From positions 1-5,467 of the forward strand of contig USQL01000133.1 in NCBI GenBank assembly GCA_900556935.1: 5,467 bases of DNA, given 5' to 3'. Below the pieces are notes generated by a model. It was not told the origin of the DNA. It was given only the letters and a program-made list of their open reading frames with translations, and ran no database searches. A program made the translations under genes and the position numbers. Origin of the DNA: an uncultured Eubacteriales bacterium. GTDB lineage: Bacteria > Bacillota > Clostridia > Oscillospirales > Oscillospiraceae. This document shows positions 1 through 5,463 of this stretch, piece after piece (position 1 is the stretch's first letter; the number at the start of each line of letters is the position of its first letter).

Positions 1-73
1 CTACGGCATATTGCTGGAATTTGTTCACAGAATTGTAACTCGTGCAATTGTCCTGATTTGGTTCTAATTCCTG

Positions 74-102
74 TTGCATTTTTGCCAATATTATGCTATA
101 GT
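74..102 (+). promoter_or_regulatory. Predicted sigma-70/SigA promoter for a short transcript
   Basis: The -35 box TTGCAT (74-79) and -10 box TATAGT (97-102) are separated by 17 nt. A TG at 94-95 gives an extended -10 element. Transcription should start near 109. No gene with a ribosome binding site lies between this start and the terminator at 147-177, so the promoter seems to serve a short RNA or an attenuated leader. The call is from sequence match only. Confidence 0.55.
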
Positions 103-108
103 GGAGGC

Positions 109-177
109 AGCATCCCAAGGGATGGAAAGATAAAGATTGAATTTGTCCCGGCCTGCGTTTGCGGGCCGGGCTTTTTT
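109..177 (+). ncRNA. Possible small RNA of about 70 nt, unknown family
   Basis: This is the stretch between the predicted start of the promoter at 74-102 and the end of a strong intrinsic terminator. It would fold as a 5' hairpin with arms CATCC (111-115) and GGATG (120-124) around a CAAG loop, then an unpaired A-rich linker of about 20 nt, then the terminator stem. I see no plausible small reading frame in it; ATG at 122 stops after three codons. I do not recognise a riboswitch or known small-RNA family. It could be a stand-alone small RNA or the terminated leader of the metV-rnfC operon downstream. Existence is inferred from promoter plus terminator alone. Confidence 0.35.
147..177 (+). terminator. 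Strong intrinsic terminator
   Basis: A 10-bp stem pairs 147-156 with 161-170 (one T-G wobble, otherwise nearly all G-C) around a GTTT loop, followed by a run of six T at 172-177. It ends the transcript from the promoter at 74-102 and insulates the operon promoter at 243-272. Confidence 0.85.
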
Positions 178-242
178 CGCCCCTTATCCACCGCTGCTGC
201 AGCCCGCGCTAAAATATTTCAATAAAATTTAATCGACATCTC

Positions 243-272
243 TGGACAATTCCATTGGCTGTGTGTTATAAT
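243..272 (+). promoter_or_regulatory. Promoter of the metV-rnfC/metV/metF operon
   Basis: The -35 box TGGACA (243-248) and a perfect -10 box TATAAT (267-272) are separated by 18 nt, with TG at 264-265 forming an extended -10. An AT-rich tract at 211-233 lies upstream and could act as an UP element. Predicted start is near 279, giving a leader of about 60 nt before the first gene. Confidence 0.75.
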
Positions 273-279
273 CATCACA

Positions 280-299
280 GGTTCGTGTGCCTACGAACC
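280..299 (+). promoter_or_regulatory. 5'-terminal hairpin in the operon leader
   Basis: GGTTCGT (280-286) pairs perfectly with ACGAACC (293-299) around a 6-nt loop, GTGCCT. It lies at the predicted mRNA 5' end and is followed by an A-rich unpaired stretch (about 300-326) and then the ribosome binding site. It could stabilise the mRNA, be an operator in DNA, or form a pseudoknot, since loop bases 288-292 can pair with 327-331 inside the ribosome binding site using two wobble pairs. No known riboswitch class is recognised. Confidence 0.45.
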
Positions 300-338
300 G
301 TAACAAAGAACAACTAAAAAATAAGAAGGTGGAATTTG

Positions 339-2309
339 GTGGACTATACCAAGTATGTGTTAAAGAGCAATGAAGAGTTGGAAAGCATGCTCGCAAAGAA
401 GGACAACTTCTTTGTAGTCGCCTGCAACAAATGCTTCAAAGAGTTCAGCACGACCGAAGAGCCGGAGTGCGGCGCGTTTGCCGCCATCGCTGAAAGCCAG
501 GGGAAACACATCACCGGAACTGCCAAGCTCGACTTCCTCTGCAATAAGGTGCAGACGGAAAAGAAGCTGGCAGGCATCATCCCTGAGGGCACGGAAAACG
601 TAGTGGTAATCTCCTGCGGTCTGGGCGTACAGACCGTGGCGGACCTGGAGGACAAGCCCGTCTTCACCGCGACGAATTCCCTGAACTATGTGGGGCACCA
701 TGGCATGGCCCTGACGAAGAAGACCTGCGGTGCCTGCGCCCAGTGCTATCTGAACGTCACCGGCGGCATCTGCCCCATTGTGGACTGCTCCAAGAGCCTG
801 ATTAACGGCCAGTGCGGCGGTGCCAAGAACGGCAAATGCGAAATCGACCCCAAGAAGGACTGCGCCTGGGAGAAAATCTACCAGCGCCTGGAAAAGCAGG
901 GCAGAACCAAGGAATTTCTGGCCCAGCCCGTGCAGCTGCGGGACTACTCCAAGGTCAATGTAGATGCCATCAAGGCCTATGTGTCCGAGGCCAGAGCCAA
1001 GCGCTACGAGGGCTTCTACGGCGGCGTACACCCCGTGGAGCACAAGGAGTATACCGAGCACCTGGCCCTGCAAAAGTTCCCGGAGCCCGATACCGTGATT
1101 ATCCCGCTGGCCATGCACATCGGTGCCCCCGCCAACCCTGTGGTTCAGGCCGGTGACACCGTCAAGGTCGGCCAGCTCATCGGTGAGCAGGCAGGCTTTA
1201 TCAGCGCCCCTGTCCATTCCAGCGTCAGCGGCACCGTTCTGGCTGTGGAGCCCCATACCCATCCCAACAAGGGCCCCGGCATTCTGAGCGTCGTCATCAA
1301 AAACGACGGCAAGAACACCCTGGACGAGTCCGTAAAGCCCAATAAGCCCCTGGAAGAGCTCACTCCCGACGAAATCGTGGAGATTGTCAAGGAGAAGGGC
1401 ATCGTGGGTATGGGCGGTGCGACCTTCCCCACCTATGTAAAGCTGAAGCCCGGCAAGCCCATCGATGCCGTGCTGATCAACGGCTCCGAGTGTGAGCCGT
1501 ACCTCACCGCCGACCATCGAGTGCTGCTGGAGTTCGCTGACGACATCGTCTACGGTCTGCGGGCCATGATGAAGGCCGTCTCCGCCCCCGAGGGCGTGAT
1601 TCTCATTGAGGACAACAAGCCCGATGCCGTGGCGCTGCTGGAAGAAAAGGTCAAGCCCTACGACAATATCCGGGTGGTGGCCGCCAAGACCCAGTACCCC
1701 GAGGGCGCTGAGAAGATGCTCATCAAGAAGGTCATGGGCCGGGCCGTTCCCAGCGGAAAGCTGCCTGCGGATGTGGGCTGCGTAGTGTCCAATACCTCCA
1801 CCGCCAAGGCCATTTCCGATGCCATCCAGAAGGGAATGCCCCTTGTGGAGCGTGTGGTTTCCGTCACCGGCGAGTTCATCAAGAACCCCGGCAACTACAT
1901 GGTCAAGCTGGGCACCAATGTCCAGGAGATTATTGACCACTGCGGCGGCATCACCGGCGACGATGTGGTCCTGAAGATGGGCGGCCCCATGATGGGCGCT
2001 CCGATCAAAGACACCAATGTGCCCATTATCAAGGGCTCCAACGGCATCATTGCCATCGCCGCGGACCACACCGAGGAGAAGGAATGCATCAAGTGCGGCC
2101 GCTGTGTGGACGTGTGCCCCATGGAGCTGCAGCCCCTGGAAATCTACAAGCTGGGCCAGCTGGGCGACGCGGAGGGCCTGCTGAAGCTGAACGTCATGGA
2201 CTGCTTCTCCTGCAAGTGCTGTGAGTACATCTGCTCCTCCAAGATTCCTCTGGTGTCCAAGATTAACGCGGCCAAGGGCCTGGTGATGCCCTTGCTGAAG
2301 AAGAAATAA
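339..2309 (+). CDS. MetV-RnfC fusion, NADH-oxidising subunit of methylene-THF reductase (RnfC2-like)
   Basis: This 656-residue protein joins two modules. Residues 1 to about 200 are a MetV-like (MTHFR C-terminal type) cysteine-rich domain: an N-terminal CxxC (C29, C32), a VVISCGLGVQT segment, and a CGACAQCYLNVTGGICP block with further cysteines to C175. From about residue 225 on it resembles RnfC. There is a biotinyl/lipoyl-like sandwich region near 260-325, the nucleotide/FMN-site motif GMGGATFPT (357-365), NGSECEPYLTADHR (381-394), an SLBB-like region, and two ferredoxin CxxCxxCxxxC clusters (C583-C593 and C622-C632). No membrane segment is seen, so it should be soluble. In the Acetobacterium woodii enzyme, RnfC2 oxidises NADH and passes electrons to MetV and MetF; the same role is inferred here. 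I chose the GTG at 339 over TTG at 336 because the AAGGTGG site (326-332) is then 6 nt away rather than 3. First gene of the operon, 12 nt before metV. Confidence 0.9.
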   Translation: MDYTKYVLKSNEELESMLAKKDNFFVVACNKCFKEFSTTEEPECGAFAAIAESQGKHITGTAKLDFLCNKVQTEKKLAGIIPEGTENVVVISCGLGVQTVADLEDKPVFTATNSLNYVGHHGMALTKKTCGACAQCYLNVTGGICPIVDCSKSLINGQCGGAKNGKCEIDPKKDCAWEKIYQRLEKQGRTKEFLAQPVQLRDYSKVNVDAIKAYVSEARAKRYEGFYGGVHPVEHKEYTEHLALQKFPEPDTVIIPLAMHIGAPANPVVQAGDTVKVGQLIGEQAGFISAPVHSSVSGTVLAVEPHTHPNKGPGILSVVIKNDGKNTLDESVKPNKPLEELTPDEIVEIVKEKGIVGMGGATFPTYVKLKPGKPIDAVLINGSECEPYLTADHRVLLEFADDIVYGLRAMMKAVSAPEGVILIEDNKPDAVALLEEKVKPYDNIRVVAAKTQYPEGAEKMLIKKVMGRAVPSGKLPADVGCVVSNTSTAKAISDAIQKGMPLVERVVSVTGEFIKNPGNYMVKLGTNVQEIIDHCGGITGDDVVLKMGGPMMGAPIKDTNVPIIKGSNGIIAIAADHTEEKECIKCGRCVDVCPMELQPLEIYKLGQLGDAEGLLKLNVMDCFSCKCCEYICSSKIPLVSKINAAKGLVMPLLKKK

Positions 2310-2321
2310 GGGGGAATTGCT

Positions 2322-2957
2322 ATGTTAATGACAAAACTGAAATCCTGCGAGGTTATCAGCTCCCTGGCTTCCGGCAAGGTCTTTATCATCAACTGCCACG
2401 GCTGCAAGGAAGTGGGCTTCCCCGAGGAGGAGGCCAAGGCCATTCAGAAAAAGCTGGAAGGGGAGGGCAAGGTCGTTGGCACCCTGACCACCGACTATGT
2501 GTGCAACCCCGATGAGCTGGCCCTGCGTCTGCGGGCTCCCATGGCAAAGATTGCCGAGGCCGATGCCGTTCTGGTATTCTCCTGCGGCGTGGGCGTGCAG
2601 ACCATCTCCCAGGTGTTGGAAGACAAGCCTGTTTACGCCTGCTGCGATACCGTGGAGCTGCCCGGCTTCCAGGGCGTGACCCCGCTGGAATACGACTGCG
2701 GCCAGTGCGGCGAGTGTTACCTGAACCTGACCGGCGGCATCTGCCCCATCACCGCCTGCTCCAAGAGCCTGGTAAACGGCCCCTGCGGCGGCACCAAGAA
2801 CGGCAAGTGCGAGGTCTGCCCGGAGATGGACTGCGGCTGGGAGCGCATTATTCAGCGCCTGAAGGCCCAGGGCCGTCTGGACGTGCTGAAATGCCCCACT
2901 CAAATCCACGATTTCAATACAGACGAGGCTACCAAAGCCGCCAAAGAATCTGAATAA
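2322..2957 (+). CDS. metV: MetV, zinc/iron-sulfur subunit of methylene-THF reductase
   Basis: This 211-residue cysteine-rich protein (17 Cys) is the free-standing MetV subunit. Known MetV proteins pair with MetF and are thought to relay electrons to its flavin. Visible motifs are CHGCKEVG (C25, C28), VLVFSCGVGVQT around C88, CGQCGECYLNLTGGICP (C126, C129, C132, C141), then CSKSL, CGGTKNGKCEVCP and DCGWER (C146-C171). The length is normal for the family and there is no signal peptide or membrane span. It is an obvious paralogue of the N-terminal domain of the preceding gene; the last 60 or so residues of the cysteine block are largely identical. AGGGGG at 2309-2314, overlapping the upstream stop codon, sits 7 nt before the ATG and supports this start over the in-frame ATG at 2328. 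The metF start follows within 20 nt, so the genes are probably co-transcribed and translationally linked. Confidence 0.92.
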   Translation: MLMTKLKSCEVISSLASGKVFIINCHGCKEVGFPEEEAKAIQKKLEGEGKVVGTLTTDYVCNPDELALRLRAPMAKIAEADAVLVFSCGVGVQTISQVLEDKPVYACCDTVELPGFQGVTPLEYDCGQCGECYLNLTGGICPITACSKSLVNGPCGGTKNGKCEVCPEMDCGWERIIQRLKAQGRLDVLKCPTQIHDFNTDEATKAAKESE

Positions 2958-2975
2958 TCAGGAGTGTATAGAATT

Positions 2976-3857
2976 ATGAGAATTACGGAACTGTTTGATA
3001 ACGGTGAGTTTGTAGTTACTGCCGAGGTCGGCCCTCCCAAAGGAATTCATATTGACGGTATGGTAGAGGATGCCAAGAAGTATCTGTCCGGCGTCCACTT
3101 TGTAAACGTCACCGATAACCAGTCCTCTGTCATGCGCCTGGGCTCCCTGGCCACCTGCAAGGTGCTGAAGGATGCGGGCCTGAACCCCATCTTCCAGCTG
3201 ACCTGCCGGGACCGGAACCGCATCGCCCTTCAGTCTGACCTGCTGAGCGCCGCCATGCTGGGCATTGACAACATCCTGTGCCTGACCGGCGACCACACCA
3301 AGCTGGGTGACCATCCCCAGGCAAAGCCCGTGTTTGACCTGGACTCCGTGTCCCTGCTGCACACCGCCAGCCTCTTGGAGACCGGCAAGGACCTGGGCGG
3401 CAACGACCTGGTGGGCGAGCCCCCCAAGTTTGCCAAGGGTGCCGTCGTGTCCCCCTGCTCCGACTCCGTGGATGCCCAGCTGGTGAAGATGGAGCGCAAG
3501 GTCCAGGCCGGTGCCGAGTATTTCCAGACCCAGGCCGTTTTCGAGCCTGAAAAGTTCATCAAGTTCATGGAATCCGCCAAGCAGTTTGGCAAGCCCGTCC
3601 AGGTGGGCATCATCATCCCCAAGTCCGCCGGTATGTGCAAGTTCATGAACAATAACGTGGCCGGTGTCCACATCCCCGACGAGCTGATTGCCGAGCTGCA
3701 GGCCGACAAGGAGAAGACCAAGGCCGGTATCACCGGCGTGGAAATCGCCGCCCGCATCATCCGGGCGTGCAGACCCTACTGCCAGGGCGTTCACATCATG
3801 AGCCTTGGCTGGGAGGACAAGGTCCCCGCTCTGCTGGAGCAGGCCGGTCTCAAGTAA
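2976..3857 (+). CDS. metF: MetF, 5,10-methylenetetrahydrofolate reductase catalytic subunit
   Basis: This 293-residue FAD-dependent TIM-barrel enzyme reduces 5,10-methylene-THF to 5-methyl-THF in the cytoplasm. Family hallmarks are the N-terminal TAEVGPPKG with its conserved Glu (E17), VNVTDNQSS (about 44-52), FQLTCRDRNR (73-82), LCLTGDH (101-107), which lies in the flavin region, YFQTQAVFEPEKF (162-174) and a VGIIIPKSAGMCKFM strand. The length matches bacterial MetF, with no C-terminal regulatory domain. A GTG at 2964 would add four residues but lies inside the AGGAG ribosome binding site (2960-2964), so the ATG at 2976, 11 nt downstream, is preferred. It is the last gene of the operon, directly after metV. 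With MetV and an RnfC-like partner, the electron donor is probably NADH through that partner rather than direct NAD(P)H binding at MetF. Methyl-THF could feed methionine synthesis or a Wood-Ljungdahl-type methyl branch; the window does not decide which. Confidence 0.95.
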   Translation: MRITELFDNGEFVVTAEVGPPKGIHIDGMVEDAKKYLSGVHFVNVTDNQSSVMRLGSLATCKVLKDAGLNPIFQLTCRDRNRIALQSDLLSAAMLGIDNILCLTGDHTKLGDHPQAKPVFDLDSVSLLHTASLLETGKDLGGNDLVGEPPKFAKGAVVSPCSDSVDAQLVKMERKVQAGAEYFQTQAVFEPEKFIKFMESAKQFGKPVQVGIIIPKSAGMCKFMNNNVAGVHIPDELIAELQADKEKTKAGITGVEIAARIIRACRPYCQGVHIMSLGWEDKVPALLEQAGLK

Positions 3858-3872
3858 GCCATAGAACCAATT

Positions 3873-3907
3873 ACAGCCACAGCGGCCAAAACCGCTGTGG
3901 CTGTTTT
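3873..3907 (+). terminator. Intrinsic terminator of the methylene-THF reductase operon
   Basis: A perfect 13-bp stem pairs 3873-3885 with 3892-3904 around a 6-nt CCAAAA loop. The T run is short (3904-3907, four T), so some read-through into the small gene at 3984 is possible. It lies 15 nt after the metF stop. Confidence 0.82.
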
Positions 3908-3950
3908 CAGAAACGAGGCAATGGGAAATTGTCCTCAAATTGACGATATT

Positions 3951-3969
3951 ATCATCCTGGAAAGATGAT
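3951..3969 (+). other. Small inverted repeat before the 55-residue ORF
   Basis: ATCATC (3951-3956) and GATGAT (3964-3969) form a 6-bp stem with a 7-nt loop just upstream of the GGGGGA ribosome binding site (3972-3977). The second arm is also the best candidate -10 for a weak promoter with TTGACG (3940-3945) as -35 (18-nt gap), so the repeat may be operator-like or accidental. Confidence 0.25.
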
Positions 3970-3983
3970 TTGGGGGATTCTAC

Positions 3984-4151
3984 ATGAAAAAGTTTCGAAC
4001 TTCCATCAGTGTGACCATTATGATTTTTGCCGCAATCGGCGGCTACTTTGCCGGTGCAACCGCAAACGAGGGCATGGGCGGCGCAATCCTGTTTGCCCTG
4101 ATTGCGGGCTTGGGCTGCGTCGTTTATGCCATTGACAATCAGGAGAAATAA
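3984..4151 (+). CDS. Small two-helix membrane protein, unknown function
   Basis: This ATG-start frame encodes 55 residues: a short basic N-terminus (MKKFRTS), a hydrophobic segment at about 8-24, a Gly/Ala-rich turn with one acidic residue (ATANEGMGG, about 25-33), a second hydrophobic segment at about 34-50, and a charged tail (DNQEK). This is a helical hairpin in the membrane, probably with both ends in the cytoplasm given the KK-R N-terminus. GGGGGA at 3972-3977, 6 nt before the ATG, is a fair ribosome binding site. It lies after the metF terminator with only a weak candidate promoter (TTGACG at 3940-3945), and its stop codon is 3 nt from that of the convergent glycosyltransferase gene. 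I recognise no family. The start, site and transmembrane pattern make a real gene likelier than chance, but it is short. Confidence 0.6.
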   Translation: MKKFRTSISVTIMIFAAIGGYFAGATANEGMGGAILFALIAGLGCVVYAIDNQEK

Positions 4152-4154
4152 GGC

Positions 4155-5096
4155 TCAGGCTTCCTCCTCACCAATGACCTCTTTCGCAATATAAATAGGC
4201 CGTTCCTTGCTCTGCTCGAAATTCCGGCCCACGTACTCGCCGATGATGCCGATGCAGAACAGCTGGACGCTGGAAAAGAACAGCAGCAGTACAATAATGG
4301 TGGCGTAGCCCGGAACGGCGATGCCCTTAATGAGCTTTTCCAGAATGACGCAGAGCAGGTACACAAGCGCCGCCACACCGGTGACGGAGCCCAGGAGCGT
4401 CGCCAGCCGCAGGGGGGCCGTAGAGAAGCCGATGATGCCCTCGACGGCATAGTTGAGAAGCTTCCAGAAGCTCCACTTGGTGGTGCCGTTTGCCCGCTCA
4501 CAGGCGGTGTAGGGGATAAAGAGGGTCTCGTAGCCCACCCAGGCGAAAATTCCCTTGCTGAATCTGTGGTATTCGGTGAGCTCCAGGATGCTGTCCCGGA
4601 CGCTTTTTCGGAAGGTGCGGAAATCGCTGGCATCCGGCTGCAGCGTCACCTTGGAGAGCTTATTGATAATGGCATAGAAGCTCCGCTTGAAGAAGGAGAG
4701 GATCTTCCCCTCATTGCGCCGGTCCTGGTAGGCGGCGACAATGTCGTATTCTTTTCTTTCCTCCAGAATAGACACCATATTCCTTACAATCTCCGGCCGC
4801 TGCTGCAAATCCGCGTCGATGAGGGAAATATACTCCCCGGAGGCGTGCCGCAGTCCGGCGTAAAGCCCGGCTTCCTTGCCAAAATTCCGGGAAAAGGATA
4901 CGATTTTTACCTTGCAGTCCTTCCGGGCATAGATTTTTTTCAGATTGTGCAGCGTCGCGTCCCGGCTGCCGTCGTCAATATAGACGATCTCGATCTCATA
5001 CCCACATTTCCGAAAGGCTGCCAGCGCCGCCTCATGGAAGGGAATCACATTTTCCCCCTCGTTATAGCACGGAACCACCAGTGATAGCTTGATCAT
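4155..5096 (-). CDS. Family 2 glycosyltransferase, bactoprenol-phosphate sugar transferase type (GtrB/DPM1-like)
   Basis: This 313-residue protein has an N-terminal GT-A domain and two C-terminal membrane helices. The family moves a sugar from a nucleotide donor onto undecaprenyl phosphate at the inner face of the membrane, for later transfer to wall polymers, teichoic acid or O-antigen-like glycans. Visible motifs are VVPCYNE (7-13), the nucleotide-binding DDGS (41-44), the metal-binding DAD in SLIDADLQQRPE (91-102), FSKGIFAWVGY (179-189) and ANGTTKWSFWKL near 202-213. Transmembrane spans are at about 230-253 and 265-288, followed by EYVGRNFEQSKERPIY, typical of this subfamily. Length is normal. 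The ATG is supported by GGAG (complement of 5107-5110) 10 nt upstream and a strong promoter at 5131-5159. No flippase or GtrC-type partner is in the window, so the sugar and acceptor are unknown. It ends 3 nt from the opposing small gene, and I see no terminator between them. Confidence 0.92.
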   Translation of the reverse strand: MIKLSLVVPCYNEGENVIPFHEAALAAFRKCGYEIEIVYIDDGSRDATLHNLKKIYARKDCKVKIVSFSRNFGKEAGLYAGLRHASGEYISLIDADLQQRPEIVRNMVSILEERKEYDIVAAYQDRRNEGKILSFFKRSFYAIINKLSKVTLQPDASDFRTFRKSVRDSILELTEYHRFSKGIFAWVGYETLFIPYTACERANGTTKWSFWKLLNYAVEGIIGFSTAPLRLATLLGSVTGVAALVYLLCVILEKLIKGIAVPGYATIIVLLLFFSSVQLFCIGIIGEYVGRNFEQSKERPIYIAKEVIGEEEA

Positions 5097-5130
5097 TGCA
5101 TATACACTCCAAAATCGTCAGACTGAATGT

Positions 5131-5159
5131 ATTATAGCCAGGAATCCGGTATCCGTCAA
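5131..5159 (-). promoter_or_regulatory. Promoter of the glycosyltransferase gene
   Basis: Read on the minus strand, TTGACG (complement of 5154-5159) and a perfect TATAAT (complement of 5131-5136) are separated by exactly 17 nt. The predicted start is near 5124, giving a leader of under 30 nt before the ATG at 5096. It stands back to back with the T-box promoter. Confidence 0.8.
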
Positions 5160-5178
5160 GAAAAAGCGTGAAAAGCCC

Positions 5179-5207
5179 TTGACAATCCCGGCCTTCTTGG
5201 GTAGAAT
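5179..5207 (+). promoter_or_regulatory. Promoter of the T-box-controlled transcript
   Basis: A perfect -35 TTGACA (5179-5184) and -10 TAGAAT (5202-5207) have a 17-nt spacer. The start should fall near 5214, just before stem I of the T-box. This near-consensus promoter fits control by termination rather than by initiation. Confidence 0.85.
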
Positions 5208-5391
5208 ATGTTGCGAATATAAACGCATGGAACGGGAGGTTCCCTTGATTTCCGGCTTTCAGAGAGTGCGCACTGTGGTGCAAGCGCACAGCGGAACTTG
5301 GGATGGTCGCCCGGGAGCGGACTGCCAGAAGGAGAGTAGGGCAGTACGGGTCAGCCCGTTACAGCGCAAGAGTGTCCGGAAAACCGGAAAT

Positions 5392-5425
5392 TCAGGTGGT
5401 ACCGCGGAAAGTTTTTTCGCCCTGA
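5392..5425 (+). promoter_or_regulatory. T-box antiterminator
   Basis: TCAGG (5392-5396) pairs with CCTGA (5421-5425) and GCG (5404-5406) with CGC (5418-5420), leaving the conserved 7-nt bulge UGGUACC (5397-5403) that captures the tRNA acceptor end. The 3' arm is shared with the terminator's 5' arm, so the two structures exclude each other. Confidence 0.85.
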
Positions 5426-5454
5426 GCCGTTTTACGGCTTGGGGCGATTTTTTT
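5417..5454 (+). terminator. T-box conditional terminator
   Basis: A 13-bp stem pairs 5417-5429 with 5435-5447 (two G-U wobbles), with loop TTTTA and seven T at 5448-5454. It forms when the cognate tRNA is charged and stops transcription before the downstream gene. Confidence 0.92.
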
Positions 5455-5457
5455 CAG

Positions 5458-5463
5458 AAGGAG
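5458..5463 (+). promoter_or_regulatory. Ribosome binding site of the gene beyond the right edge
   Basis: AAGGAG lies four nt after the terminator's T run and four nt before the window ends, so a start codon is expected within a few bases outside. From the T-box specifier the gene is predicted to be valS or another valine-related gene. Confidence 0.65.

Larger units (their letters stand above)
5215..5454 (+). promoter_or_regulatory. T-box riboswitch leader, probable tRNA-Val sensor
   Basis: T-box leaders bind a specific uncharged tRNA and then allow read-through into amino-acid genes. Stem I is visible as CGGG (5233-5236) with CCCG (5310-5313), TCCC (5241-5244) with GGGA (5300-5303), TTCCG (5250-5254) with CGGAA (5292-5296) and GTGCGC (5266-5271) with GCGCAC (5284-5289), with the typical AGAGAG bulge at 5261. 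The specifier loop lies at 5304-5309 and best reads GUC (5306-5308, Val) followed by a purine. The stem II region has hairpins 5321-5326/5340-5345 and 5346-5350/5355-5359. Stem III is 5375-5379/5384-5388. The T-box core AGGTGGTACCGCGG is at 5394-5407. Its variable base U pairs with discriminator A, as in tRNA-Val; a UGG (Trp) reading at 5304-5306 would expect G. The controlled gene, probably valS, lies beyond the window. The T-box class is certain; the amino acid is a structural inference. Confidence 0.93.

Noticed and set aside
1..79. Minus-strand frame starting ATG at 79 and open to the left edge (starts MQQELEPNQD)
   Set aside because: It has only 26 codons in view, no ribosome binding site before the ATG and no recognisable motif. 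It could be the start of a gene beyond the window, but cannot be supported from here.
1..225. Open plus-strand frame 1, and a short frame-2 tail ending at 67, as remnants of an upstream gene
   Set aside because: Frame 1 runs through a promoter and an intrinsic terminator, and the frame-2 tail is only about 21 codons. Neither shows a motif.
280..330. preQ1 or SAM-II riboswitch upstream of the operon
   Set aside because: Only the general shape (hairpin plus A-rich tail) fits. The conserved loop and tail bases of those classes are not present, and the gene content is not typical of preQ1 control.
360..2069. Long open frame of 569 residues on the minus strand
   Set aside because: It is antisense to the metV-rnfC gene. 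Its Gly/His/Leu/Asp/Val-rich low-complexity product is what GC-rich codons give when read backwards, and it has no recognisable motif. The plus strand has clear domains.
2964..2975. GTG start adding four residues (MYRI) to MetF
   Set aside because: The GTG shares bases with the AGGAG ribosome binding site, so it cannot be served by it. The ATG at 2976 has suitable spacing.
2958..3938. 326-residue frame on the minus strand
   Set aside because: It is the shadow of metF, has the same biased composition, and its start would lie beyond the operon terminator without a good ribosome binding site.
4566..5084. 172-residue frame on the plus strand
   Set aside because: It is antisense to the glycosyltransferase gene, which has full family motifs, a ribosome binding site and a promoter.
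5062..5289. 75-residue minus-strand frame
   Set aside because: It overlaps both divergent promoters and T-box stem I, and has no family motif.
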